In this document: in pieces, positions 30,401 to 43,500 of the stretch
How the letters are laid out: every line of letters begins with the position of its first letter
Position numbering within the stretch: position 1 is the first letter of the stretch
Source of the DNA: Clavelina lepadiformis
Taxonomy: Eukaryota; Chordata; Ascidiacea; Aplousobranchia; Clavelinidae
Assembly (NCBI RefSeq): GCF_947623445.1
Contig: NC_135248.1
Span: 372,001 to 436,000 of the forward strand
DNA length: 64,000 nt
Direction of reading: 5' to 3'
Translations under genes and position numbers: made by a program
Notes under the pieces: model-generated
Told to the model about the DNA's origin: nothing
Seen by the model: only the letters and a program-made list of their open reading frames with translations
The model's database searches: none

Positions 30401-33400
30401 ATTCAACAACATCGGAAAATACGCAATCTATAGAAATACAAAAAAAATTTGAAAAATGATTGGGCTGCATTCTCCATATCAAGTGATTGCAACAAATACC
30501 GCAAATGCTTGCATAAATATTTCATTAATTGAAATTTTAGCCTGCTTCAAACAACTTTTGTTCTTCAACAAAGCAAGGACAAATTAAAAATATGAAAATG
30601 TTTTTAAGGCCATTTAATTACCAAGCGAGCCAGAGAAAGGCGGGTGCAAGGTTGTATTGGTGTCGTGTGTTTGAGATCCCTGGTCCAGTGCTTGTTTTTT
30701 CACTTTATACCAAGGAAGATAAAAAATAAATTAATATTTGACTTTGGACATGATTAACCATTGTGAGAGATAGGTGTGCGTTAGTGCGTGATTATATTGT
30801 GTTGATGTATAAATGGTGCAAACAAGTCGAAAATGTGACAACCCTAAAATAATAACCTCTGCAATGAATCTTAGTTGTCAAATATTATTTTAACATAATT
30901 TATCGCTAATTATATCGACATGAGTTATCTTGAAGTTTCCCTTCAACTGTGAGTTAAGAAGCTTCCACTGTCATAAATGCGTAAAAAGTGTCTTGCGCAA
31001 TTCATCTCCGAATTTTGTGGCATTTTAAGCGACATTGGCATTTTTAGGAAGTTTTGTACAATGTTGGGTTTGTCGATAAATTTGGTTTTAGAAATATTTA
31101 AATACAAAAAACTTTCACAAATGCTCTGGATTATGCAGATCAACGACAAATGCCTGGAACTTCAAAAAAATTTAAAAGAAAAACAAAAGAAAAAGGATGA
31201 GGAAATAGGTGGGTATTAAGTAGCATGACATTTAGTTTTCTCGTGATTTTGAGCTTTAGCAAGCAAAGCATGGAGAGATTTCTATCCACCATTTGGGAGG
31301 CTTCACTTCCTCCGTGGTCTTCCAAAGTGTGGATGAAAGACTTGGCCATTACTATAACCAATGATACAAGTGTTGCTATGGTTACAGATGTTGTGAGAAA
31401 GAAAAGAGTTCGGGTTAGCAATGCAACATGTTGTTACTATAGCAACAGCAAAGGAATGGATGACTTAACGAGTAAAATAGTTGAACAGATCTCAGACATT
31501 GAAGATATTGTGAAAGAAGGACGTACCGTGAGAGCTTGTCCGTATTACGCAACCAGGTGTCCCCTTGCATGTATGATGCTTGTTGGAAACGCTGAAGAGA
31601 AGTCAATATTCCATCTGCATTTTGAATAACAACAATCGTTTATTACATCACAGACGTGCTGTGAGCTTCAGCCAGCTTGTTGCTCTTCCGTATCAGACTC
31701 TCCTCCACAAACCGACTCGAATCGCGACTGGAATCAACTTAAAGAACTCGATCGTGATAATTGATGAAGCCCATAACCTGGTTGAGGCAATCAACAACAT
31801 GTACAGTTGTCAGGTCCATGCCGTGACTTCTTTAAAGTCATCGATTTATCAACATCTTATAAACATTTAATAAAAACCCACATGTACATCCAACATTGAT
31901 CGCATTTAACTACATGTTTGTGATGTTAAGTCCGATGGCAAACGATGACGTATTCTAGTATTTTGGTCTAGATGTTGTTGATTGACTGGATATTTATTGT
32001 TGATTTGATGCCAGGATGGGGATAGCATACGAGTTAAACCAATTTTAACTCAGACATGGATTTATCTTAACTTTTTTTTGAAGGTCTCTCTAAGGGAGGT
32101 GGAAAAATCTTTGAGCCAGTTGCAGCAATATGCACAAAAGTTTAACAAAAGATTGAAGGCAAAGAACCTGTTTTATGTGAAGCAGATATTGTTCATACTC
32201 CGCCATCTTGCCATGGTTATGGTGAAACAGAGACAGTCCACATCTCCAGGTACCACCCGCACTTTTACCCCCTGCTTCTAATAGAAACAATCCCTTAACT
32301 AGGTCATTATTTTGAGCAGCTGCACAGAGTGGTTCTTCACTTCTTTTGACGATCAACCAGTTTTTATTCAAAGCTTCCTTGGACAACATCAACTTCCACA
32401 AGGTGGCGCACAAGTTAAACAGGGAAGTACTTCCTAGCAAATAGTTTTCTAGCAAATGATATTTTTAGATCTTACGATATTGTCAACGCAGCAAAATATC
32501 AAAAAAGCTTAGTGGTTTCTTTGAAAAGATGGAATCAAATTCTAAGAAAACTACTTCTTATTCATCAGTTGCAACATTTTTAGAAGAAAGCAAAAAGACA
32601 GGTATATCTACTGTGATGTCATAAAAAAGTAATTATGTGCTATTTATATTTGCTTTGTTTTTTTTAGATTCTAAACATTCTTTTGAAACATCTAATGACG
32701 TCATGATGAGATCACCATTAATGCGAATTGAATCTTTTCTCATGTCGCTGACGTCACCAGGTGAAGATGGTCGTATCGTGATATCCACGGATGGAGTGGG
32801 GGGGAGATGCTTGAAGTATGTCCTCATGAATCCAGCCTTCCACTTCAAAGATTTGCTGGAGGTAGGTTGGATGGGTCAGGCACATTCTGGGCAGGAATCA
32901 TCGTCTTGTTTCAATCAAGGAATGCAGATCGGTCATTGTAGCTGGCGGAACCATGCAACCATCGTCATGCCTCATTGACCAATTAATCGGTCAAGCAGAA
33001 CCTCTGCATCGGGATCGAGTTTTTGAGTTTTCTTGTGGTCATGTGATTGATGGGGCAAAGCAGCTGCTTCCAATAGCGCTCTCTAGTGGCCCATCAGGAG
33101 AGAGTTTTGAGTTTACTTTCGAGAAAAGAACAAGTCTGGTTCTGGTGATTTCTCTCTTCGTTCAAATAAACAAAAATTATAATTGAAGTTTATTGTAAAT
33201 GTTTTCTTGGAATCATCAAAATATCATAACACCCGTCTTCAAGCAAGATTTTTAAAACATCGCTGATGCGCAGGTTGATGAACTTGGTCGTCTGATCCTC
33301 AACATGATCAACATCATCCCTGGTGGACTGGTTTGCTTTTTCCCTTCATATAAATACGAGGATTTTGTATACAAGAGGTGGCAAAATACTGGACTGATTG

Positions 33401-34861
33401 AGAAGTTGGACGCCAAGAAGAAGGTAATCATCCTCATCATTGTTCAATCATTATCCTCATCCTTGTTCAATCATCATCCCACCACGTTATTGCTTGTTGC
33501 AGATCTTCCGAGAACCAAAGAACAGCGGTGATGTTGACAAAGTTTTGATCGATTATTCAAAATGCATCAGAAGAGCAACAGCTCCCACGAGTAAACTCAC
33601 AGGCGAGCATCTCACATATTCTCACACTGCTTCATATGGTTTGTGTTTAAAAAATAACTTTTATGGAAGCAAAAAACTGTAAAAATATCTTCAACCGGTG
33701 TGCACGCCAGTAATAGCTGTGATGGTAACAAGGCCAGTATGTCGGTATGGTCACAAAACACGTCTTGCTCATCGAACTCAGGCCTTAAATTAGCCATAAG
33801 AATTCGCCCCGTCCTTTATCGACCCGCATATACTGCCATGCTGTAGCATTCATTAATTGTTATCATGATCTTTTTCCTCGGACTGAGGAAAGTTTTCGCG
33901 CAGCTTAAGCATGGCCACTACTGCCTACACTCACCGAGCTGGTCCATGCAAAGTTCCAATAGACAGAGTGTTTGTGATATTGTCCAAGTATGAACTGTCC
34001 ACCAGGTTCACTCAACTTTGTTAATATCATGTCCAAGGTTATTACAATGGTAGCGCCACTGGGGATCGAATACGGAGCGCATCGTTGCGTGTCCAGCTCT
34101 CGAACTACTCCGCTCGTGGAACGGTTTCGTTAAACCGAGCCCATGCACTTTTCATGAACAAACAATTTAGAAAGTAACAAACACTCGACCATTCACAGGC
34201 GCTCTCCTCCTCAGCATAGTTGGAGGCAAGATGTCGGAGGGAATCAATTTCTCCGACGATCTTGGTCGTTGCGTCATAATGGTTGGTCTTCCCTACCCTA
34301 ATCTACACTCCCCTGAACTTAAGGAGAAGATGCGATATTTGGACCAAAACATGGTAATTTCTATTAAGACGTCAATACTTGGCCTAATTCTGACAAACAA
34401 CTGTATTTTGCAGCGTCGCGATACAGACGGCAGAAAGGGCGGTCAGGTGCATTACGAGAATCTATGCATGAAAGCTGTCAATCAATCAATTGGACGCGCG
34501 ATCAGACACAAGTATACTGCCCTCAATAAAACGATTCTATCCAACAATTACCGAACAATTTCTTTAACCAGGGACGATTATGCTGTCCTGCTTCTGGCCG
34601 ACCTTAGGTATGGGAAGTCCTCTGTGTCCAGCAAACTGCCTTCATGGATAGGTCGCCAGTTGCGGAAAGTTGACAGGTTTGGAGCCGCGTTTGGTGCCGT
34701 GAAGAAGGTGATTGGTCAAACGATTCTCTTTTGTTTTTTTCGTCGAACTGCGCTAATTTATTATTTTACTTCGCTAGTTTTTCAACCAGAGAATTCGTCG
34801 CCCTGAAACCACGTGTGACGTCAGAAGCGTAGTGGAATTCCCCAGTTTGCCGGTCATGTGA
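27485..34861 (+). CDS. DDX11: DDX11/CHL1-family Fe-S DNA helicase, complete
   Basis: XPD-like superfamily 2 5'-3' DNA helicase of the DDX11/ChlR1 group, active in sister-chromatid cohesion and replication-linked repair. Twenty exons: 27485-27626, 28443-28552, 28647-28856, 29064-29148, 29274-29386, 29507-29680, 31139-31208, 31388-31556, 31654-31822, 32084-32249, 32320-32402, 32469-32601, 32668-32861, 32920-33144, 33274-33423, 33503-33602, 34199-34353, 34414-34511, 34572-34707, 34778-34861. Total 2766 nt (921 residues); all phases fit. Walker A is [14 protein letters not shown] (about residue 44), motif Ia [13 protein letters not shown] box VIIDEAHNL (about 395), motif [13 protein letters not shown] and motif [12 protein letters not shown]. 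Fe-S ligands are likely within [18 protein letters not shown] and RACPYYATR. Intron 16 has a GC donor. Confidence 0.95.
29681..31138 (+). other. DDX11 intron 6
   Basis: A 1.46-kb intron, much longer than most of its neighbours. I see no coding sequence or clear repeat in it. Confidence 0.5.
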
Positions 34862-34871
34862 TCGGTGTTTG

Positions 34872-37800
34872 TCAAATTGAACAGATGGTAAGTCCAGCAA
34901 TCACGCCGTCCAACATTAAACGTTTGTATGACGTCCATCTTGATGACGTCACATCGTAGCGATCGATCTCTATTACGTCATCGTTTGTCACGGCCACGAA
35001 AATGACGCGATTACTTTCTGAGAATGTGGCGCTAGAGAGACAAGGCATGATATGAGCGCCATCTAGCGGTGGTCTGAAATATAATATTTCTCCGCAAGTC
35101 AGCTGGAAATGTGGAAAATTAAATCGATTAAATGCTCCATCTCACCTGGCCAGTGTCACCGGCATCTTCATCTCTGTCCATTGGTCGAATTCTATGATGT
35201 ATTCGAACATACGCAGGTATGACGTGTCCATTGCGTCATTGGTGACGAGAAACATCGAAGTTGCTGATGACGTAAGAGTTGGCTTGGGACTTGGGCACGG
35301 GAGGGCGCATTTTTCAACAAACCTGGAGAAAATGACGTCATCTTAGATTGTTAGCCAGGTTCAATTGTTTCTTGAAGTTGAGCCACGCTCAAACGAAGAA
35401 GAATTGTTTCTTGTTAGGGGACTCACCTGTTCTCAGCTACATTCCACATTAAGTTTTGCCTCGGTTTTATTTTTCCCCCGCACACGAATATTGTCTCCAC
35501 CTCCACTGCGTTTAAATCAAGAAATAAAATCAATTGATACCTCCTATTGTGATATTACTTACTTAGTTCTGACGTAGGTTTGTCGTGTCTTAGAGAGCAA
35601 CGTCGTGGGGATTTCCCTGGTATGACGACGTCGCTGGGCAAGTAGTGGAATGAGGGGGAAAGTTTAAGACCCTTCCGTTTCATTGGCGAGCCCAGTGGCT
35701 TCTACAAGCACAAAAGTTGCAAAACTCCACCCTGACCTTTCACCTTTTATCCTGCTTACTTTCATGCTAAGTTCATCCAAGTTCACTTTCTTGACTCGAG
35801 TCAGACCAGGCACGGCGGCGTGGGAATAACTCGCTTGCGGAAGTGAAAGCAACGTCAGTTTCCACTTGGGACTTCCCGGTTTCGTCGATTCAATGTCGAG
35901 TCGTTCTGAACTTGACGTTGGTTGGTATTCTGCGCGAAGAATCGCGCTTCAGGGCCAACTTTAAAGGTTCGATACAAAAACATGCGTACATGCATTATTA
36001 CGTTACACTACGTCATAAATGAATTGACATTGCATGCCGATGATGAATTTGAATTGCGTGATTAATGACGTAAGATGCACATGACGTCAATGTACCTGCA
36101 CTGAATGGACAAATCGACAATATTTTATCGTCCATCGCTGAAAAAGATTATGTTTTGTCTGATGCCCTGAAACTTGCATTTCCACGAAATAGTTACGTCA
36201 AGTATTCTAATGAGGTGATCTTACGTTTGTCGAAGTTTTCAGATAAGCCTCCGATTGCGTGTAGCGCGCCATCTAACGGCAGTAGTGCAAAGTGTGCGCG
36301 TGCCACCTTCATGCCGGCGATCTGAGTCCAGCCCGTGCAGTCGAACCTGCTCAAACACAGTCAGCATCTCGTCTAACCGCAACTACGTCATCGACTACTA
36401 CCTGTACACGTCACTGCATATACGCTTGTTCCGTTTCGCGTCACGCCCGCCGGCCACGTACAAACTCCCGTGATATGACGTCACCGCATGCCCGCTCCAC
36501 GAAGGACTTGACGTCACCGATCTTTTTGTTTTGTTTGATTGCGTCATACTTTTAACATAGAAATCACATTTATAAATTTTCTGTCACATAATTTCAAGAC
36601 AAGGACTCACTTGTACACTTTGTTGGATAAATATTCCTCTCTGTGTGTGACCACGGCGTAGATGTCGGACGGATTATAAACCTGCGGAGTATTTCCGGGA
36701 GATAAGTTTCCCTTTATTGCTCCAGGCCACCCCCGTAACGCTGCCCGCACCCTGCTGCTGCAATCCTGCGCAAACTGCATTGAAGTTATCTAATGTGACG
36801 TCATAATCAAATTAGTCGTACCTGGTCAAGCATAACGACAGTCTCCTTGGAAACAATCCGATAGAGCGCGCTGTGCTTTATGTTTGAAAAATCCACAAAC
36901 TTCATGACACGTGACGTCATCCGAGGAATTCTAGATTTGGGGGTTTGTGTAAGCCAATGAACGAGCGATTTAAACAACTGAAGCTCCAAATCCATATCAC
37001 GTGATTTTGCCGCGCGAAGTCCTTCGCTGCTCAACAAAATATTCAACTCCTGGAAGAATATCAGGGGATTACGATTGAAATATCGCTGATTCCAGCAATA
37101 TTATATACAGCATAAGCTTTATAAGTCCAGCCTCTTATTAAGCCTAATTCAACACGGTCCCGATTTAGGTGGCGTCAAGCGCTTAAAACTAAGATCTCTA
37201 TGATTTTGTTGGACGTTCTACGTAGGGATTTAAAAAACATGTTTAGACCAATCAGTAGGCAACATGGTTGGTGTTGTATTCTAGTCTGGGAATTACCCTA
37301 GCAGTTGGCGTGCTGCAATGTCCCAGCCCCCAGGTCGCGTGCAGAATTTGGCTAAAAATTAGCATGAAAGTAGCTAAAATTTCTGATTTTAGGCCAAAAA
37401 TTCTAGTGTTTATTTTGCGCCTCTGAAAGTTTGAATCATGTTTTTTTGATGGCATATAATGGATTTTAGGCCCAAAGCACACTAAATTGACATGAAAAAT
37501 TTCAGAGAGTCTTATGTAGGACTTTTCGAGTAATCGGTCTTTTAGTAAATTCACTGTATAATAAAACAAAGATTTTATGGCATTTTTAGTGTTTGACGCC
37601 ACCTTTACTCCATTTGTTTCTGTAAAAAAAGATCCGCTTTATGAGCCTAAAACTCCGTTTAACTCCGCCCATTTCCACAATTATTTCGCATAATTTGAGC
37701 GTGAGCACATGAAGATGTGCGTAAAGATATGGACATGCCAAGAAAATTGAGCTGCTGAAAAAGTGCCGAGCGTTACCAGCTACAACAAACTTGCCTGTTG

Positions 37801-40151
37801 TGTGTGGGTGTTGTGTACAGTCATTTATAGGCTCTGGATTGACGTAAACACGCATTCCGCTTAATAAGCCCTAAAAAATGGTTCGGTCCCGAGGTGGACT
37901 CATAAAGCGGCGACTACTGTAATATTATTATTTTTGCGGCATTTCAAGTGAAAAAATAATCACTCACGTAGGCCGACAGGTCCTTGAAGGATGACGATTC
38001 GGTGATTTCCCAAAAGTGAGAAACAGCAAACTTCTTGCTTTCTTCGCCAAGTTTTGGGAATCCCCAATTTCTAGCTATTTTAAATGCGACCAGGACATTG
38101 TCGGGATTGAAAAAATTCCCATAATTCCCGCAGTTCCGGTCCAGGTAGTGGGCGCACTGAAGCGCGACAAAGTGGAACTGAAACCTTCGCGCGGCCCTCA
38201 GCGTTCCCATCGCGTTGTCTTTGTCGATGGTGCACTGCGAGGTTGGGTTGAGTAAGAGACCGAATCGCTCAATGCACCAACACCGCTTACCTGGCCTGTG
38301 TAGATGAACTTTATCAATTCTTGAATCGCTGCCTCATCTATCTTGGTCAAGACGATTTCTTTCGTGTTTATCCGGTTTAGAATGGTTCGAAACACGTGAC
38401 TACTCGCCGCCAATATGACTCTGTGGCACTGAATCCTAGTATTCGAAACGACGATCGTTAAATCACAGAAGCAATTTTGCTCTCGTAACAAATTGAGACC
38501 TAGAAAAATTGAAACAAGAGAACCATTGTTACATCATTTTAAAATTATTGTGATGTAGTAGAAAAGGGTTGGCTACCTTTGAGGAAATTTGGGATGCTTT
38601 TCGTTGCGAACCCAACGTCGAGCTTATCACGTGTCCGTCGGAAATATTTTCTTTCTTTATCGCGCCTACTTTCGTAGCAGGCTTTTGTTACGTCATAGGC
38701 GTCACCCTCTGCAGGTCGCTCCGTTTGCGGAGAAGTTTCTCCGGTTTTCCACTCACAGGGCAGGGTGCTTCTCCGCTGCGAGGTCCGCATTCGGTTGGGC
38801 CAGGTTCCGCTACTGTTGGTCGCCGCTTCTTGCACAATTCCGCTCGAAACCGCCAAAAGACTCGATAGCGTCACCGTGCCTCTGTCATTCGAAGATGTGA
38901 CGTCATGGCCGCTGTGATCCAACAGAAAGTTTTCTATGGACCTGCTTGAAGTAAAACTCGATTGTTTGTCATCAAAGTTGTCTTTGGGGGAATCGATGAA
39001 TATTCGAGGGAGATTGTCACGTGATCCCAAGCCTGGTGGCGTCGCTTCTAGTTTTGCGTCGCTACTACCGACGCTGGTGACGTCATTTGCAAGGTCCTCT
39101 GTCGACTGACTCAAGGGTGTCCCCGATCTACTGTGAAACGTCAACTTGATCGAAGGTTTATTGTGACGTCGCAATCCGGACGTTATTATGTCACTGCTGG
39201 TATCTGATGTTGAATCGCTGTCAGCCGCGGTACTTTCCCGTCTTCGTGGCTGTGACGTAACAACACGTTTTATGAAATGGAATGTAAGTTTTCTGAATTA
39301 TCGTTTGTTTACCGTCAACAAGGGTGAGGAATTTAAGCGCTCTCCTGATTGGTTAAAATTAGATGACGTATCGAAGGCATCCGTGCGTGGCGAAGATTTA
39401 TGACGTCTTTCAAGATCGTTGGTATCTTGTTAATAAAGCAGAGGAAATTACGTCATTATGGCTGTTAGCTAAGACGCCATTTACCTGCTCCTGGTAAGGA
39501 AGCCAGCATCTTGGAGCACGTTCGAGATATCACTTCGATTTTAAGCGCTTCCGCTGCCATTTTGATATTTTTCAGGACAACGACTTCCACTTCGGTGCCA
39601 GTGCTACGAAAGAATTAAGTCATTACATGATGACCAAATTCGGACTTCTCGTCATCTGTTATGACGTAATGAATACCTGTAAATAAACTTGACAAGTTGA
39701 TGTAGCGCCTCTGGCGGAACCTTCTCGGCGTTCATCAGACTTTCGCGTTTTAAAAAGACGTTCCGCATGACTGAGCTCAGTGCAGCTAACACGACACGGT
39801 TGGCTGCTATCACCTACGTATGTTGTGACGTCAAAATTTTTGTAATTTGTTGTTCGTATTTTCTATGGTTTACCTCTCCGTTGAAAGTGAACGTGATGTC
39901 TGTCATTTCTTGATTGTTACGTAACAAGCACAAATTTTTCATCATATCGGCTGAATGCGATTCATCGGTGACGCGCCATTGAGCAGGGCCAATCCCGAAA
40001 GTGGTTGATTTGTTGACGGCGGCGCTTATATTCGTGCTGCTACTTGTGGCCCGCGGAAGACCTTTGGAGCTTGAAAATAAATTCTCACTAAACCATCAGC
40101 TCGCCAGTCTACTACGTCATCAACTCACCTCTTGCCGAAGTTGAGCAACAT
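34872..40151 (-). CDS. Double-BTB, BACK and Kelch-type protein
   Basis: Seventeen exons in transcript order: 40151-40129, 40069-39874, 39813-39677, 39603-39485, 39425-39313, 39249-38577, 38499-38291, 38234-37968, 37049-36822, 36774-36611, 36464-36402, 36346-36225, 36137-36096, 35929-35760, 35633-35563, 35322-35146, 35073-34872. Total 2976 nt, 991 residues, with every phase joining. A first BTB domain spans about residues 50-155 (MTDITFTFNGEVIAANRVVL). A Ser/Thr-rich linker runs to about 420, then a second BTB (CFCDLTIVVSNTRIQCHRVI), a BACK domain (about 500-655) and degenerate Kelch repeats (LYVAGGRD, LHAIGGLS, FDQWTEMKM). BTB-BACK-Kelch proteins are usually Cullin-3 substrate adaptors; the extra N-terminal BTB is unusual. 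The start (MLLNFGK...) is the least certain part. Acceptor at 36464 is weak. Confidence 0.85.
37106..37921. mobile_element. TA-flanked MITE (pogo-like) in an intron of the double-BTB gene
   Basis: The left end TACAGCATAAGCTTTATAAG and right end (complement) TACAGTAGTCGCCGCTTTAT form imperfect inverted repeats continuing into GTCCA-CCTC, both beside TA. It fills almost all of a 918-nt intron whose neighbours are mostly 50-150 nt. It is the same family as 15447-15933. Confidence 0.6.
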
Positions 40152-40557
40152 TCTGGTTATAAGCTCGGTTGCTGCCTTCCAGATGTTGCTGGTTTTCGAT
40201 TAAAAGTCCCTTTTGCTCAAAACTACAACTGGCTGTCACTAAACTAAGCGCTACATAAAACTAGACAGCATCGCGCTTCTGAGAAAGGCAATTATGACGT
40301 ATGAGATCGTGATAATCATCATAATGACAAGCATTCGCGTCTCGGTCTGAAATGTTTCAGCTCAACCACTGGCGCTATCACCTGCAACGGAAGTGACGTA
40401 GGCAAGCGTTGCGGAAATGAGGTGACGAGCGCAACAGGGCGTATCGAGATAGTGCGCGATTTTATTTGAACATTTAGAAGCAGCGAGTGCGAGATTAACC
40501 AGGTAGACACCTACAGCGTAAAAGTAACTCAAACATGCAACGTGTTATGTGACGTCA
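40152..40557. other. Spacer between DYNC1I and the double-BTB gene
   Basis: About 400 bp between the DYNC1I stop and the first BTB-gene codon, both on the minus strand. It must hold the DYNC1I 3' UTR and the 5' end of the BTB gene. A potential acceptor (TTCCGTTGCAG in complement, near 40388) suggests a noncoding 5' exon or a trans-splice site. TGACGTCA lies at about 40551. Confidence 0.45.
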
Positions 40558-43500
40558 TTAAAGTTGTCTGGCAACCATCCTAGCTTCCTCTTCTTCCTGG
40601 TGAAGATTCCGGATCTCTGCGAGGCTTCTCACGAACTGCGTCCACTCGTCCTGGCGCGGGGACGATAGTTGCTGGAAGACACGTCACAATAAGCAGAGTG
40701 TTTATGCGGCGACAACGGCCATTCTTACCTCCCCGATGTCGCAGAGGTGAACGCGTCCCAGGCTGTCACCAACAGCGATCTGTGAACCGGTCGAGTTCCA
40801 AGCCAGCTTGTTGATGGCCGGCGCGGAGTCAACCACAGTCGATACAACTGGCACCTGCCAGCAATGACGTCAGACAAAGAGTTCGAAGCAACAGATTTGT
40901 GACCTCACCTCTGTGTCGATGTTGAAGTTCCATAAATCGACCTTCCCAGCGCAGTCACCGCTCGCGAACATCGCGGGGTGGGTGGGCGACCATGATACGT
41001 CATAAACGCAGTCGTTTCGGTCCTCGAACGAGTGGAGACACGAGTGATTTCCGTCCTACAAATTATTATCTTTCTAATATCCGACCAACTATTGCGTCAT
41101 TGCGAGATTACGTCACCTTCAATGACCACAGCTTGATAGTCCAGTCAAATGATGACGTTAACAGGAGATGGGAAAAGTCCAGTTGTCCGGGGCAACGGTG
41201 AAAGTCAATGCCGGAAACCGGTCCCATGTGACCCTCGTACAGCTCGTTGATGCCCTGCTTGCTGCATAAAAAATACACCTCCGAGTTGGAAGTTACTTAA
41301 CGATTTGACGTCACAACCAACCTTCCGTGACGACAGGCGCTGTACACCGATCCGTCCTCGGCCCCGATCGCGAAGTTATTGACGTTGTTTTGCTGGAACG
41401 ACATGCACATGACCGCGACCGACTTGCTCTGTTTGTGCTGGAGCTCCATCGCCTCCTGCAATGGAGAGATGTGAGAGGCAGCCACAGAGTTAAACGCACA
41501 ATCAAGGTACCAGGGGCTGGCCGAGCATGTCCAACGACCAGGAGCACATCTTCCCATCCGTCGATATCGACATCAAGTTGTGCGCATTCTGGGTCCCGAC
41601 AACGTCCATGCAAAATACAGGGTGCTGCGAGTGAAGCAATAAATTGAGTCACGTTTTGCCTTGATCTGGTTAAATTACCCAGAAGGAACTAACGGTATGA
41701 GCGGCAGTCGACAGCTTGCTTCTTTGCGCCGTTCTTTTATTGATGCGGTTATCCCATAAGACGATCTGTCCACTGTACGTGCCGCCAACCACCAGGTTTG
41801 GGTGGAACTTGGCAAAGCAAGCCGTTGTCACCGACGACTGGCACTGGAAGGTGTATCTGGCAACGACAGAATTCATTAACGTCTCCACATAATTAACAAA
41901 ACTGATGGTGGGCTTACTCTGGGGTTGTGGTTTTGTATTTGCTGTTCCACACCAGAACCACCCCCTCGGGTTCATAGGGGGCTTCGTCATTGTTGGCGTA
42001 CGAGGCCACACAAAGCTCGGGGTGGTGGGTGCTCCAGTCGAGTGCGGTGACCATTCTATGTCTCGACCATCGCTCGTCGGAGAAGATCCGATTTATCCCG
42101 AGCTTCATCCCTCGCTCCACTTCACTCTCCTCGTCTCCGTGAGTGCTGTACTCCGTGAAAAGATCGATCTGGTGCGCGAGGGCCCGCTCAATGAACTTGG
42201 TTGACCTCATGAGGAAGGAGTGGTATCCTTCCGACGACTCAATCATCTGTTTCTCGCTCTCGGAGAACTCCCGCACCTCTGTTGGTGAAAATTATGCAAT
42301 GCAATGGTGCCCACAAAAATAAAAGTTAAATGCTCATACCTTGCTCCATCTCTTCTTCCTCTTCAGGAAGATCTTCAGGGACCACAACATCCTTCTCAGA
42401 ATCTTTCACAACTTCCTCCTCATCGTCTGGGGGAGTCAAGAGGTTAACTCGTGACACATCTCGTGACAACATGTCATCAATGATAGTCACCTGAGGCGTG
42501 CTGGTTGTCTTCTTCAATGGTAGTTTGAGTCTCTTTGGCATAAGTGACCACCTCACGAGGAGGAATCGATGTCAAAGTGATCTTGCTTTGGCCCAACTGA
42601 GGAGCGTGTGGTTGCCTGGAGAAAGCAACAGATGATTTATGACTCAGAGCAAAAGAGCGTGACACTGTTTTAGTTCTACAAATGCATAAATCAACATCTA
42701 GAGTGAAATCAGCTAATTTTCTACATCTAAGCACAAGGAATCAGGGCATGCAGCATATGGAGATAAGTAGCACGGCAGCTATGCTAATGATAACTATTAC
42801 CAGTTATAACGGGTCATGCAATTTGCAAGTGATGAAATTTTTGTCGTTTTTATTTGGAATTATCCCATTTCATTGCCTGACAATTTATTGCTTTGAGAAA
42901 TATTTATTTTGTAATAAATCTTTTCTTTTTCTACAAAACTATATCACTCGAGTCAATCAACCACAGCAGATGCTAAATTACTTCAATCACTGATGTACCT
43001 TGGGATTTTCCCTGCACGTCTGTGTACAAAAATAGTATGTAGTGACACATGGTACGTTTGGCAAATACACAAGCTACATCAAGCCATGTGGCTTTGTTCC
43101 CTTATAATCTATTAGTGTGGACTGGATGCTGACTGCCACCCACAAAGCAATGCACACAACATATAAAGGTGCACGACATCAACACATAAAGGTATCTACC
43201 ACGATGGAATCAGGTGCTCACTCTGTAGTTCAACCAAGCTTGGCTCAAGGTCCCAATCCATACTATGACACCTCAATATGTTGTAGCATCAAGCAAAGAA
43301 ATTTTATAAACATTATCTTAACGATTTCACAATATCGTTCTCCAATGCCATAGACATCATAAGCCAGAAAGACAAAACAAAGTGAACTATGAAATGCTGA
43401 TTGTTCTTACCTTGGTCGGAAAGGGCTTGGTTCTGTGGGGACATCTTGTGCAGTTGTATTCACTTTCTTTGGGGATGGAGGGGAAGGAACAACTGTGGTG

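Noticed and set aside
34512..34571. Reading straight through as coding sequence (20 extra residues after motif VI)
   Set aside because: Homology to DDX11 requires RH|KDDYA. GTATAC and TTTAACCAG bound a 60-nt in-frame intron; kept only as a retention hypothesis.
38569..38900. Plus-strand open frames opposite the BTB-gene linker
   Set aside because: They are shadows of the 673-nt minus-strand exon, whose phases and homology fit the BTB gene.
40152..40557. Operon (DYNC1I plus BTB gene)
   Set aside because: Same strand and close, but a gap of about 400 bp is longer than expected for an ascidian-type operon and there is room for a promoter. Not excluded.
41905..42204. Plus-strand open frame at the dynein intermediate chain
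   Set aside because: It lies antisense to the 361-nt DYNC1I exon and shows no similarity to a known protein.
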